Origin: Microcaldota archaeon
GTDB taxonomy: Archaea; Micrarchaeota; Micrarchaeia; Micrarchaeales; Micrarchaeaceae
Length of the DNA stretch: 64,000 nt
Assembly: GCA_021827995.1 (NCBI GenBank)
Contig: JAKATK010000006.1
Span: forward strand, 1-64,000
Direction of reading: 5' to 3'
Part shown: positions 32,868 through 42,388 of the stretch, piece after piece
Position numbering within the stretch: the first letter of the stretch is position 1
Layout: every line of letters begins with the position of its first letter
Made by a program: the position numbers and the translations under genes
Notes under the pieces: generated by a model
Told to the model about the DNA's origin: nothing
Seen by the model: the letters and a program-made list of their open reading frames with translations, nothing else
The model's database searches: none

Positions 32868-33512
32868 ATGCTTCTGAACAGGAGCGACGCGGTATCCCTG
32901 GCCAAGGGGCTCGAGGGCAGATACAAGGACGCGAAGTACTACCTGAATTTCAAGACGCCGGTAGACCTGCTGGTGGCTGCAATACTATCCGCGCAGACCC
33001 ACGACGAGGTGGTCAACGCGGTCACGCCTGCACTGTTCGCAAAGTACCGTGCCGCAGCAGACTACGCCAGGGCTGACCCGGAGGAGCTCATAGGTTACAT
33101 AAGGCGCGTCAGCTTCGCGGGCACCAAGGCCAAGAACGTCATAAGCACGTGCAAGGCATTGGAGGAGAGGTACGGCGGCAAGGTACCAAAGACGATGGAG
33201 GAGCTGGTGGAGCTGCCTGGTATAGGGCGCAAGACCGCTAACACTATACTGATAAACGCCTACGGCATCGTGGTCGGCATACCTGTCGATACATGGGTCA
33301 TAAGGCTCTCGCAGAGGCTTGGTCTCAGTGCCAACACCAAGCCGGAGGCAATCGAGGCAGATCTGATGGCCTTACTACCTAAGGAGTACTGGCACAACTT
33401 CGCTTATGTGCTGAAGCGGCACGGCAAGGAGCTCTGTAAGGACGTGCCTGTGTGCAGCAAGTGCCCTGTAGACAGGATATGCCCAAAGAACGGCGTCAAG
33501 AAGCGGTTGTGA
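32868..33512 (+). CDS. nth: Endonuclease III (DNA glycosylase/AP lyase)
   Basis: 214 residues. Base-excision repair of oxidised pyrimidines. The helix-hairpin-helix LPGIGRKTANTIL carries the catalytic lysine, and PVDTWVIRLS the catalytic aspartate. The C-terminal 4Fe-4S cysteines are C-x5-C-x2-C-x5-C, one residue shorter in the first gap than the usual C-x6-C. The ATG follows GGTGG. Its stop overlaps the PHP-protein start by one base. Confidence 0.95.
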   Translation: MLLNRSDAVSLAKGLEGRYKDAKYYLNFKTPVDLLVAAILSAQTHDEVVNAVTPALFAKYRAAADYARADPEELIGYIRRVSFAGTKAKNVISTCKALEERYGGKVPKTMEELVELPGIGRKTANTILINAYGIVVGIPVDTWVIRLSQRLGLSANTKPEAIEADLMALLPKEYWHNFAYVLKRHGKELCKDVPVCSKCPVDRICPKNGVKKRL

Positions 33513-34771
33513 TGGAGGTAATAGCAGATCTGCATGTGCATTCGCGATTCGCCATGGCGTGCAGCACCAGGATAAGCCTGGAATCGATGGAGGCGGCGGC
33601 GCTGGAGAAGGGCCTCAACCTCATAGGCACTGGGGACTTCACGCACCCGGAGTGGCTCAAGGAGATAAAATCCTCTCTTGAGCCAATAGACGAGACCGGC
33701 CTGTTCAGGCTCAAGGGCTCTAGGTCTGGCGTCATGTTCGTGCTGAGCGCAGAGGTTGCTACGATATTCGGGCATAAGAGGGTACACAACTGCGCCCTGA
33801 TGCCATCGATCGAGTCTGTCGATGCGCTGAATGACGAGTTGGCGACGCACGGCGACCTGAAATCCGATGGGAGGCCTGCGCTGACCATGGGCGCGGCCGA
33901 GTTCGTCGAGGCGGCGGTGAGGACCAGCGGCGACGCCTTCGTCTTCCCGGCACACGCCTGGACCCCCTGGTTCGGCGTCTTCGGTTCATTCTCCGGCTTT
34001 GACTCGATGAAGGATGCATATGAGGACCAGGAGGGGCACATACGCGCACTTGAAACAGGATTATCCTCTGACCCAGTAATGAACTGGAGGGTTTCTTCGC
34101 TGGACAAGTACGCGCTCGTATCGAACAGCGACATGCACTCGGTTGAGAAGATTGGCAGGGAGGCGAACGTCTTGAGCATAGATGGGAAGGTCACTTACAG
34201 GTCGGTAATCGGCGCAATATGTAATGACGGCAACAAGGCGTTCAAGCGCACCATAGAGTTCTACCCCGAGGAGGGCAAGTACCACTACGACGGGCACAGG
34301 CAGTGCAACTACTCGGTAAATCCGGAAACCAGCAAGGCCACGAAGTGCCCTGTCTGCGGAAAGCGCCTTGTCATAGGCGTGCTCCACAGGGTGAACGACC
34401 TGGCTGACAGGCCACCCGGCTTCGTCAAGCCAGGGGCAGTGCCATACGTGCACATGGTGCCGCTGAGGGAAGTGATAGCTTACGCGACCAAGAAGACGAC
34501 ATACTCACAGGTGGTCGCTTCCACTTACCGGTCGCTCGTTCCAGTGCTAGGGAACGAGTTCGACGTGCTGGAGAATGTAGCCATAGAGGCTATAGAAGCG
34601 CGCTCCAACAGCGCCATAGCGAGGGCGATACGCAACGTAAGGGACAACATGATACACATAGCGCCAGGCTATGACGGGGTCTTTGGCAAGCTTGAGCTGC
34701 TCGAGCAAAAACCTGAAAGCGCGCCAGCGAAACCGGCCGGGCAGAGGGGCATGTCTGACTTCGTACACTGA
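33512..34771 (+). CDS. PHP-domain metal-dependent hydrolase with zinc finger (TIGR00375-like)
   Basis: 419 residues. The PHP start DLHVHSRFA (H8, H10), GTGDFTHPEW, SNSDMHS (late aspartate/histidine) and PAHAWTPWFG supply metal ligands. A zinc finger KCPVCGKR follows at ~285, then a helical C-terminal ~130 residues. The layout matches the uncharacterised archaeal/bacterial TIGR00375 family, related to UvrD-associated proteins and possibly involved in DNA repair. Its coupling to nth (one-base overlap) supports a repair link. The C-terminal tail is proline/alanine-rich. Confidence 0.8.
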   Translation: MEVIADLHVHSRFAMACSTRISLESMEAAALEKGLNLIGTGDFTHPEWLKEIKSSLEPIDETGLFRLKGSRSGVMFVLSAEVATIFGHKRVHNCALMPSIESVDALNDELATHGDLKSDGRPALTMGAAEFVEAAVRTSGDAFVFPAHAWTPWFGVFGSFSGFDSMKDAYEDQEGHIRALETGLSSDPVMNWRVSSLDKYALVSNSDMHSVEKIGREANVLSIDGKVTYRSVIGAICNDGNKAFKRTIEFYPEEGKYHYDGHRQCNYSVNPETSKATKCPVCGKRLVIGVLHRVNDLADRPPGFVKPGAVPYVHMVPLREVIAYATKKTTYSQVVASTYRSLVPVLGNEFDVLENVAIEAIEARSNSAIARAIRNVRDNMIHIAPGYDGVFGKLELLEQKPESAPAKPAGQRGMSDFVH

Positions 34772-34781
34772 TGTGATCGCG

Positions 34782-35933
34782 TTGAGGATTGCTTTTGTCA
34801 TAGACGCAGCCTTCCCGTGGAGCATAGGCGGGGTTGAAGCCACTGAGACAGGTGAGGCGAGGGCCCTGGCCAAGGAGCACGAGGTGCACTACTTCTCGAT
34901 GCGCTGGCCAGGCATGGCAAGGAGCTTCACGAAGGATGGGATACGTTACCACACGTCGTTCGGGGTCAACAGGAAGGCAATATGGAGCGGCGGCCACAGG
35001 TCTGTGCTCCATGCCCTGAGGTTCGCCGCCGGCGTCTTCGGGCTCTTCAGGTACAGGTTCGACATGGTCCAGACCGATGCCTTCCCGTTCGTGCACCTGC
35101 CGGTGCTTAAGCTCTACAGGTCGCTGAGGCACTGCAAGCTGGTCGTAGACACTGCTGAGGTCTGGAGCAGGGACTACTGGATCGAGTACCTAGGCATAGC
35201 TGGCGCCCTGGCGTGGCGGTTCATGCTCTTCGCGCTAAGGGGAGCCGACCATTACATAGCAAACTCGAACGACACCGCGGAGCGGCTCGCGGACATAGGC
35301 GTGGCGCGCGATAAGATATCTGTATTCTCGCCGGTGATTGATGTGGATCTTGTCAGGGAGGTGCTCTCAGAGGTCCATGTGGACGAGCGCGCGGACATAA
35401 TCTTTGACGGCAGGCTAATACGTGATAAGCGCCTAGACAAGTGGCTCGAGACCGTCAGGCTTGTGCGCGAGCGGAACCCGATGATCAGCGCCCTAATCGT
35501 TGGCGAGGGCCCAGAGGAAGAGGCAGTCAGGAGCCTCATAAACATTAAGGGCCTGTCCGGCTCTGTCAAGCTCAGGCCGTTCTACGATGATAAGAGGCAG
35601 CTGTTCCAGGCAGTAGCCGGGGCAACGGTTTTCCTCATGACATCGGAGCGCGAGGGGCTCAGCACAATAACGCTGGAGAGCATAGCGCTGGGTACGCCGG
35701 TAGTGGTGCCGGAGGACGCGGTTCTGCCAACAGAGGTCAAGGAGCTGTGCGTGGTGCGCGGCTATGCCTCGCTGCCGGATACGATACTCGACATGCTTAG
35801 CGGCAAGGACAAGAGTTCGTTCATACCGAACAGGAAGCACATAGAGAACTTCTACTCGACACAAACAGTACAGTTCTACGAATCCCTGTTCGGCATGCTT
35901 GGACTCGGTGGAAATCCCGGGTCTAAGACTTAG
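34782..35933 (+). CDS. GT4 glycosyltransferase
   Basis: 383 residues. It begins LRIAFVIDAAFPWSIGGVE, typical of GT-B (family 4) enzymes, with acceptor-domain YFSMRWPG and the C-terminal nucleotide-sugar domain (DGRLIRDKRLDKWLE, ALIVGEGPEE, and E-x7-E-like SEREGLSTITLESIALGTPVVVP). It is probably a cell-surface glycan or lipid glycosyltransferase. The TTG start follows GTGAT by four bases; a GTG three codons upstream is possible. It overlaps, convergently, the first of two small membrane-protein genes. Confidence 0.88.
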   Translation: MRIAFVIDAAFPWSIGGVEATETGEARALAKEHEVHYFSMRWPGMARSFTKDGIRYHTSFGVNRKAIWSGGHRSVLHALRFAAGVFGLFRYRFDMVQTDAFPFVHLPVLKLYRSLRHCKLVVDTAEVWSRDYWIEYLGIAGALAWRFMLFALRGADHYIANSNDTAERLADIGVARDKISVFSPVIDVDLVREVLSEVHVDERADIIFDGRLIRDKRLDKWLETVRLVRERNPMISALIVGEGPEEEAVRSLINIKGLSGSVKLRPFYDDKRQLFQAVAGATVFLMTSEREGLSTITLESIALGTPVVVPEDAVLPTEVKELCVVRGYASLPDTILDMLSGKDKSSFIPNRKHIENFYSTQTVQFYESLFGMLGLGGNPGSKT

Positions 35934-36243
35934 AGTTCGCGCGGTCTATCAGGTAGCCCATGCCTACGGCTCCGTAGGCTACGGCTGCAACAACTGCGCC
36001 AACTGGCGGCGCGGCTATTATCAGCGTCTGCACTAGATTCCAGACGTTCCGGTCGCCGGCGACCTTCAGCATGAGGCGGTCCCCGAGGCCGAAGCCCTCG
36101 AATGCAGGTTCGGCCTTGTGCTCGGCGTGGGTCGACTCCTTCCTGTGCATGTGTGTGAGTTCTGAGTGCTCAAGCCTCTGCGCCTCGGCCTTTGGCTCCT
36201 TGCTCAGACCAGAAACAACCATTTCGACAGATTTCTGGGCCAT
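35923..36243 (-). CDS. Paralogous single-span membrane protein A
   Basis: 106 residues. A charged soluble N-terminal ~60 residues precede a ~30-residue hydrophobic region (about 70-100) ending GMGYLIDRANSKS. It shares GYLID and the GLGDRLMLK/LGLRLQKRL region with protein B at 36369-36719, so the two are tandem paralogues. There is no signal peptide; a C-terminal anchor topology is likely. The ATG follows GGTG by five bases. The function is unknown. Confidence 0.65.
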   Translation of the reverse strand: MAQKSVEMVVSGLSKEPKAEAQRLEHSELTHMHRKESTHAEHKAEPAFEGFGLGDRLMLKVAGDRNVWNLVQTLIIAAPPVGAVVAAVAYGAVGMGYLIDRANSKS

Positions 36244-36368
36244 CGTCACACCCCATAGTATTCATCTATGGCAGTGCAAATATATACGCGTTTACATGTG
36301 TAGAGCGCGTACGCTGCGCTACCAGCAGCTACTGGTACGAACATGAGCAGTTACTATCGCAGTACAAG

Positions 36369-36719
36369 TCAGGACTTTTGCTTGGATGTATCATCCTTGC
36401 CCCTTGACTTGACTGCGTCTATCAGGTAGCCAGTGCCTATAATCGCAAGCAGGCCCATGGCCACAACAGCCCCTAAAATTGGTATTGAAAGAAGACCTAT
36501 GACACGATCATTGTCAAGGAGTCTCTTCTGCAGCCTCAGCCCCAAGCTATTGCTCTCTTCCTCTCCCTTCTCCTCTGGCTTGGTATCCTTGGTTGTTTGC
36601 TCTTCCTTCCTGCGCATGCGGCTGAGCTCCTTGGACTCGCTCTCTGACTTGACGGCCTTCACGGCCTCTGTCGGCGTCTCACGCGAAACTGCACAATGCT
36701 CAATCGTCTTGCTTACCAT
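36369..36719 (-). CDS. Paralogous single-span membrane protein B
   Basis: 116 residues. A highly charged N-terminal ~70 residues (Glu/Lys-rich, coiled-coil or disordered) is followed by a ~25-residue span and the tail GTGYLIDAVKSRGKDDTSK. The C-terminal part is homologous to protein A, while the N-terminal parts have diverged. The ATG follows GGTG by five bases. The two genes are 125 bases apart, each with its own leader. Family not recognised. Confidence 0.65.
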   Translation of the reverse strand: MVSKTIEHCAVSRETPTEAVKAVKSESESKELSRMRRKEEQTTKDTKPEEKGEEESNSLGLRLQKRLLDNDRVIGLLSIPILGAVVAMGLLAIIGTGYLIDAVKSRGKDDTSKQKS

Positions 36720-36806
36720 CGGAACACCAATCAAAATCCGCGGCTTTTATATAAGTGACATAGTTATATATACGTTACAGCTAGGCGATTATCTAGGCGA
36801 TTTTGC

Positions 36807-37079
36807 TTGGACGACGAGGATTTCGACAGGCTGCTGCGCAACTGCAGGCTCAGACTGAGCGAGGGCGAGAGGGCGCGCATGAAAGCAGATGTAGATAGCG
36901 TTATAGGCTACTTCGGCGCGATTGACGCGGTGGATTGCAGCGGTTTCGAGGAGTCGCGCCATCCGGTGGAGGTCGAGGGCAGGCTCAGGCCCGACGAGGT
37001 CGTTGAGTTCGAGAACGCAGACGCCATACTCAAGGGCGCGCGCGTGTACAGGTTCTACATACTCGGGCCGATGGTATGA
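36807..37079 (+). CDS. gatC: Asp-tRNA(Asn)/Glu-tRNA(Gln) amidotransferase subunit C
   Basis: 90 residues, TTG start after AGGCGATT. It has the GatC pattern CRLRLSEGERARMKADVDSVIGYFGAIDAVDCSG and a short C-terminus. It stabilises the GatAB complex. It overlaps gatA by four bases (ATGA), giving one translational unit gatC-gatA-gatB. The complex, not the archaeal GatDE, is present here. Confidence 0.88.
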   Translation: MDDEDFDRLLRNCRLRLSEGERARMKADVDSVIGYFGAIDAVDCSGFEESRHPVEVEGRLRPDEVVEFENADAILKGARVYRFYILGPMV

Positions 37080-38422
37080 GCAGCATACAGGAGTTCTATT
37101 CTAGAGAGCTACCGACCGACTATTATGAGGGGCTTCTGGCCGACCTGTCGAAGCTGAACGAAGAGCTGCACGCCTTCAACGCGCTCAACATGTCGCTGCG
37201 CAGCGGCTACCCTTTCAGCGCCAAGGACAACATCTGCGCCATGGGCCTAGAGTGCACGGCATCGTCGAAGGTACTTAAGGGCTACGTGCCACCGTTCAAC
37301 GCTACAGCCGTGGAGAGGATGCTCGGCAATGGGTTCGGCCTGCTGGGCAAGACCAACATGGACGAGTTCGGATTCGGTACGTTCGGGATAAACAGCGACC
37401 CTATAGCAAGGAACCCATTCAACAGCGATTACGTCGCGGGCGGCTCCAGCAGCGGGGCCGCGATTGCGACAGCCCTGCTGAAGTACCACGTCGCTATTGC
37501 GGAGTCTACTGGCGGCTCGATATCGGCTCCGGCGGCGTTCTGCGGCGTGGTGGGCTTCACACCGACGTACGGCATGATATCGCGCTACGGCTTAATAGAC
37601 TACGCCAACTCTCTTGACAAGATAGGTGTGATGGCCAGGACAGCAACAGACATACGGCAGGCATTCGACACTGTGCGCGGAAGGGACCGCTACGACACGA
37701 CGTGCACAGACGCGCAGCCACGCGGCGGCGCGGCGAAGCGCGTGCTCGTAATAGACCAGCTCATGAAGCACGTCGACGACAGGGTGCGCTCAGCCTTCGA
37801 TCGCCTCTTGGGCAAGCTTGAGAACTTGGGCTACGCAGTTGAGCATGTCAGCCTCGAAGGCATAGACGTGGCCGTGCAGGCTTATTATGTAATATCAATG
37901 GCCGAGTGTTCCACGAACCTCGCAAAGTTCACAGGCTTCAAGTACGGCTATCAGCTTCGTGAGTTCTCGAAGGGCTACAACGAATTCTTCACCGAAGCCA
38001 GGGATGCTTTCGGGCAGGAGGCCAAGAGGCGCATCATACTCGGCACCTTCGTCAGGAGCGCCAGCGTGAGGAGCAGGTACTATTCCAGGGCGCTTAGGAT
38101 CAGGGCGATGCTGACGCACCGGCTCTCGGAGCTCATGGCTAGGGGTCTGATACTAAGCCCAACGATGCCGATAGTGACGCCGAAGATAAGTGATGTGGAA
38201 TCCTTGGGTCCTGTGCAGGCGTACGCTATGGACATACTGACTGTGCCGGCCAATCTCTGCGGCTTCCCGCACGCATCGTTTCCTTACGACTATGCGGATG
38301 GCATGCCGCTCGGCGCCCAGATCGTCGGCACCCACTTCGATGACTATTCTGTCATCGACTTCGTAAGTGCGTGGGAGAACATATTCGATTACAGGTTCAA
38401 GTACAACGTTGGTGCGCTATGA
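37076..38422 (+). CDS. gatA: Asp-tRNA(Asn)/Glu-tRNA(Gln) amidotransferase subunit A
   Basis: 448 residues, amidase-signature hydrolase that releases ammonia from glutamine. The catalytic triad is K50 (FSAKDN), S124 (AGGSSSG) and S148 (STGGSISAPAAFCGVVGFTPTYG). It is slightly shorter than typical GatA. It is coupled to gatC upstream and gatB downstream. Confidence 0.93.
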   Translation: MSSIQEFYSRELPTDYYEGLLADLSKLNEELHAFNALNMSLRSGYPFSAKDNICAMGLECTASSKVLKGYVPPFNATAVERMLGNGFGLLGKTNMDEFGFGTFGINSDPIARNPFNSDYVAGGSSSGAAIATALLKYHVAIAESTGGSISAPAAFCGVVGFTPTYGMISRYGLIDYANSLDKIGVMARTATDIRQAFDTVRGRDRYDTTCTDAQPRGGAAKRVLVIDQLMKHVDDRVRSAFDRLLGKLENLGYAVEHVSLEGIDVAVQAYYVISMAECSTNLAKFTGFKYGYQLREFSKGYNEFFTEARDAFGQEAKRRIILGTFVRSASVRSRYYSRALRIRAMLTHRLSELMARGLILSPTMPIVTPKISDVESLGPVQAYAMDILTVPANLCGFPHASFPYDYADGMPLGAQIVGTHFDDYSVIDFVSAWENIFDYRFKYNVGAL

Positions 38423-39711
38423 GGATAGGGCTCGAGGTACACGTGACGCTGCCAACGAAGAGCAAGCTATTCTGCAGCTGCAGCAATGGCACAGAGAATC
38501 CTAACTCTGCGATATGCCCGATTTGCATGGGCATGCCTGGATCGAAGCCGATGCTGAACGCAGAGGCCGTGCGGCTTGCGAAGACGGTATCCCTCGGCCT
38601 GGGCTCTCGCATATCGAATCCCATGTCGTTCGTCAGGAAGGTCTACTTTTACCCAGACCTGCCCAAGTCATTCCAGATAACGCAGCTTGATCAGCCGATA
38701 GGCGTCGGCGGCAAGGTTAGGCTGTGGGCCAGCGGCAAGGACATAGGCATACGTCGCGTACAGATAGAGGAGGATCCAGCAAGGATAATCAGGGGCGATG
38801 GATACAGCCTGCTGGACTTCAACAGGTCAGGCAGCCCCCTCATAGAGATTGTGACAGAGCCGGATATAACCGGCGAGGCAGAACTCAAGGCATTCGTGGA
38901 GGAGCTACTGAGCGTACTAGCATACTCTGGCATACCTAAGGCAGAGGCAAGAGCTGACCTGAACATATCTATATCAGATTCGCGGGTAGAGGTCAAGAAC
39001 ATAACGGGTATAAGCAACATGCTTGCAGCGGCTAGGTACGAGATGGCCAGGCAGGAGGCTGTGCTACGAAGCGGCGGCTCGGTAGCGGTGGAGACCCGTT
39101 CTTTTGATGAAGCTTCTATGACCACCGAATCTTCCAGGGAGAAGGAGACCGACGAGGAGTACGGCTTCGTATACGAGCCGGACCTGGCTGAGTATGACAC
39201 TGGAGCGATTGCGGCTGCAAAGCCGATCATCGCAGGAGAACTGGCAAACTCGATAGCGATGCGATACGGCCTGAGCGAGCGGACGCTTAGGGAACTGGTG
39301 CTATATGACGGCGCTGCACTACGGCTGCTTGAGTTAGGCGTAAGTATAAACCCCGGTGTGTGCGTGGCAGCCATAGAGGGGCTCAAGAAGATCGGCAGGA
39401 TGGGCGTCCCAGAAGCAACTTTCAGAGAGCTGATGGTGGCGGTAGCAAATGGCGTGAAGCCCAGCACTGAACTTGTAGAGGCGATTGAGAAGGGCGGCGG
39501 AAAACCATCGAAGGCGCTAGTCGACAAGGATAGGATAGATGCCGAGATAATTGGGCTGATAAACGAGCGGAAGGAACTGGCAGAGCAATGCAGGAGCGAC
39601 GCCAAGAAACTCAACTTCTTCATCGGCGTGGTTGTCAAGCGGTGCGGCGCCGATCCCAGATACGTGGCTGCCAGGGCAACGGAGTTAATCAACCGCGCTT
39701 TGGGCGCATAA
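38419..39711 (+). CDS. gatB: Asp-tRNA(Asn)/Glu-tRNA(Gln) amidotransferase subunit B
   Basis: 430 residues from the coupled ATG. It binds the mischarged tRNA and ATP: RIGLEVHVTLPTKSKLFCSC, zinc pairs CSC and CPIC, and RIQIEEDPAR-type RVQIEEDPARIIR and FNRSGSPLIEIVTEPD. The C-terminal YqeY-like helical region is short. The ATG overlaps the gatA stop by two bases. Inferred role: making Asn-tRNA or Gln-tRNA by transamidation. Confidence 0.93.
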   Translation: MRIGLEVHVTLPTKSKLFCSCSNGTENPNSAICPICMGMPGSKPMLNAEAVRLAKTVSLGLGSRISNPMSFVRKVYFYPDLPKSFQITQLDQPIGVGGKVRLWASGKDIGIRRVQIEEDPARIIRGDGYSLLDFNRSGSPLIEIVTEPDITGEAELKAFVEELLSVLAYSGIPKAEARADLNISISDSRVEVKNITGISNMLAAARYEMARQEAVLRSGGSVAVETRSFDEASMTTESSREKETDEEYGFVYEPDLAEYDTGAIAAAKPIIAGELANSIAMRYGLSERTLRELVLYDGAALRLLELGVSINPGVCVAAIEGLKKIGRMGVPEATFRELMVAVANGVKPSTELVEAIEKGGGKPSKALVDKDRIDAEIIGLINERKELAEQCRSDAKKLNFFIGVVVKRCGADPRYVAARATELINRALGA

Positions 39712-40104
39712 CGATTGGTAAGGCGCACTACATGCGACTACCTGTAATTACGCTATAGCAAACAGCGGTTTAACAAAGCGAAGAGAGAGTTTGGATATTA
39801 TTGCTGGAGAGCATATACGGCCCAGCGACATGAGGATGGCAAACCGGCTCTTGTTCTTTTCCGTACTAACAGAAATCGACACCGGTTACAGCTATGTAAA
39901 AAACGCCGTTTCGACTTCTACATCGCAATACCACCTTTTATAACTTCCTTCCTAATCCGATCGTGTGAGGGCCACGCAACACACAGCTATCAGCACTCTA
40001 AGGTGCAACGCGTGTAGTTGTGTTGTGGGGAGGTGTGCAGTCAAAAAAACAGACCACAAGGGTCATGAGTGGTATTGCACTTCCTCCTTTCCTCACCTTA
40101 CCGA

Positions 40105-40944
40105 TTACTTCCCGTAGTTTTCACTATAGGGTTCACCTCGGGTAAGCATGCAGTGAATTATCTTCACCAACTTTCTGGCAATCGCCACTATCGCATCCTG
40201 TTCCCCGTTCCTTCGCACCTTCTTCAGGTAATATTTCCTGAGCTTTCCCTTCTTTCTCACAGCGCTGTGAGCGTCTTGGATGAGGATCCATCTGAGTTGT
40301 TTGTCTGACTTGCGTTTTAGGCCACCGTCTCTCCTTCTATCTCCGGATTGCCGTACGATGGGCGCAAGACCCGCGTAACTCGCCAATTCGTTGTGGGTTG
40401 GGAACCTCGATATGTCACCTATGGAAGAGGCGATGTGTACGGCCGAATAATGGCTAATGCCTGGTATCGTATCCAACAGCTTCGCGTACTTGGAGACCTC
40501 GTAAGTCTCTTCTATCTTTTGATCGTAGTCCCATATCTCGCCAGTTAGCACGCCGGCCAAGTGTACCAGTCTGTGGAGGGCGTCTTCCTGGACCTTGTTC
40601 TCCAACTCTATGCTATCGAGTTCGAGTAGTGCCTCATCGCCCAAGATATCCGTGTATGGGATGTCTATGCCCTCGCGTGCGAGTATGGAGCGTATTTTAT
40701 TTTTCAACATTGTCCGCATCTCCACCATACTTTTCCTTTGCCGGATAATGTCCCTGACCTCCCTGGTTCTCTTGTCTGGTACGTAACACGTAGGGAGATC
40801 ATTCATCCTTAGATGCTTTGCGATCACCTTGGCATCCTCCCTGTCGGTTTTCTTTTCCGACTCCGCGATTTCGCGCAGCCTGTTTGGGTTCACCATCTGC
40901 ACTGCCACGTTGTTTGCGGCGAGGCAATCGTATGGCTTCGGATA
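40105..40944 (-). pseudogene. IS110-family transposase, N-terminally truncated
   Basis: About 280 codons open, C-terminal two-thirds of an IS110/IS1111 transposase. The DEDD domain end (KKTDREDAKVIAKHLRMND) is followed by the transposase-20 domain (LLDTIPGISHYSAVHIASSIG, SYAGLAPIVRQSG). The N-terminal ~70-80 residues with the first catalytic aspartate are missing: the frame stops where DDE-element sequence starts. Family members move a circular intermediate and lack inverted repeats. Confidence 0.8.
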
Positions 40945-41271
40945 TTAGGAAGGACGAAAAGGGAGAAGAAACTTGCGAGGTTCTTGAAAAGTTTCCTGAG
41001 CAACTGGCAAGACTATTTCACCTACCTCGAGTTTCCAGGTTGCCCAAAGACTTCCAATGCAGTCGAACAGTTCAATAGAAGGTTTGAAAAGAAGAGGCAA
41101 ACCATGCACGTATTCAGAAAGGAAAGAACCGCAAGGTCTTTTACGTCGTTATTCGCCCTTCATTCGATGTTCAGGAGATTCGAGGCGAGAAAGAACAAAG
41201 GGAAATCGCCACTGGAGATCGCAAATGTGACTCTGGCCGCCAAAAGTGTATTCGACCTTTTGCCGCATTGA
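40942..41271 (+). pseudogene. C-terminal fragment of a DDE transposase
   Basis: About 110 residues beginning LGRTKREKKLARFLKSF. It contains KTSNAVEQFNRRFEKKR and MHVFRKERTARSFTSLF, the conserved end of a DDE transposase in which the E precedes the C-terminal helix region. It ends at a proper stop just before the right inverted repeat. The upstream part was lost where IS110 sequence joins. I cannot name the IS family. Confidence 0.65.
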
Positions 41272-41324
41272 GGCCGAAAGACGGGTGGCGTTTCTAGCGG
41301 CAGCGCTATTCCGCGTTCAGTTTG

Positions 41325-42293
41325 CTAAACTTTGAAAAACTCACTACAAATGTTTTTAGCTTCGATAGTGCCGTGTTCTATTAGATCATAACTTCCACAA
41401 TTATGCTTATAAATTCTAATGACTTTGAAACCATGCCGTCTCAACTTGACAAGTATGTCGTCCCTTTTTACAATTAGTTTATTATTAATTTTTGTAGAGT
41501 ATTCTATTCTAATTATTTTAAATTTAGATAATATATTTTCATTTATCACATAGAACTCGTTTCCTTTAATGTCTAAATCCAATAAATAAGGAGATTTTAT
41601 TTTAAATTCTTTTAACAATGTAGCTATGCTGACACTTCTTACGTTTACAGTTTTAAAACCTTTGATACTAAACACCGAAGAACCTCCACTATTTTCTGGA
41701 TTTACTGGAAACTTTATTATCGCATCTTTTCCTATAGCATAATTAACAAAAGTTATTCTCTTTGCCAATTTTGGATTTAATTTCAAATTTTCTAAAGCAA
41801 TACGATAAGAATTAGGATCTGGTTCAAAGGAATATACCCGCGCTCCCCTATTAGCATAGTATAATGCAGTATCTCCTGTAAAACCTCCTGCTTGAATGAC
41901 CACTTTACCGTCAAGATCATAATCTGAGAAGTGTATGTCATATAAAAAAGTTTCAGAAAAAATTAGCTCGTCAAAGCTGCTTATACTAAATTTTATATCA
42001 TTCGGTGTAATAAGTATACTATTTTTATATCTCCAAGTACCTTTCTTGTTTTTATAAAATTTTACACCATTTGACACCGAAAAGTAAAACAATTGTCTAA
42101 TTTTTTTATAATCATTTTTATTAAGCTTTAGCACAAATCCATTAGGGCAAATCAACGTTCCTCTTGTTTTTACGATATTAAGTAGATTATGTAATAAGTA
42201 TTCTCTGTTTCCAAACTTGGCTATTTTTATTACCAATAGTAGTCTATCAATAAATCCATCAGCATATCTTTTTAATTCAAAATTAGGCTTCAC
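41325..42293 (-). CDS. FkbM-family methyltransferase, strongly AT-rich
   Basis: 322 residues. A ~120-residue lysine-rich N-terminus precedes the SAM-binding core (GKVVIQAGGFTGDTALYYANRG, VYSFEPDPNSY) and the FkbM C-terminal pattern (VRSVSIATLLKEF, YLLDLDIKGNEF). It is probably an O-methyltransferase acting on a surface glycan. Codon use is dominated by A/T (many AAA, ATA, TTT), unlike any neighbour, and it is flanked by transposase remnants, so acquisition by transfer is likely. The stop codon is supplied by the inverted repeat of the adjoining element, so the original C-terminus may be altered. Confidence 0.8.
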   Translation of the reverse strand: MKPNFELKRYADGFIDRLLLVIKIAKFGNREYLLHNLLNIVKTRGTLICPNGFVLKLNKNDYKKIRQLFYFSVSNGVKFYKNKKGTWRYKNSILITPNDIKFSISSFDELIFSETFLYDIHFSDYDLDGKVVIQAGGFTGDTALYYANRGARVYSFEPDPNSYRIALENLKLNPKLAKRITFVNYAIGKDAIIKFPVNPENSGGSSVFSIKGFKTVNVRSVSIATLLKEFKIKSPYLLDLDIKGNEFYVINENILSKFKIIRIEYSTKINNKLIVKRDDILVKLRRHGFKVIRIYKHNCGSYDLIEHGTIEAKNICSEFFKV

Positions 42294-42388
42294 GAATACA
42301 CCTGTTAATCGCGCAATGTTATTTTACATTACGTTTATAACTTAAGTTCGCCACATTAAACCTTAAAAGGTAGGAGGTTACGTGTTCT

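Larger units (their letters stand above)
39756..41327 (+). mobile_element. Degenerate DDE-type element with IS110-family sequence nested inside
   Basis: Candidate terminal inverted repeats are TAGCAAAC at 39756-39763 and GTTTGCTA at 41320-41327. The right end falls on the stop codon of the AT-rich methyltransferase. Near 39780-39960 a short plus frame (MANRLLFFSVLTEIDTGY) may be the element's N-terminal transposase remnant; its C-terminal fragment lies at 40942-41271. Between them lies a minus-strand IS110 transposase. The interval from the gatB stop to 40104 holds no intact gene. Bounds are approximate. Confidence 0.45.
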
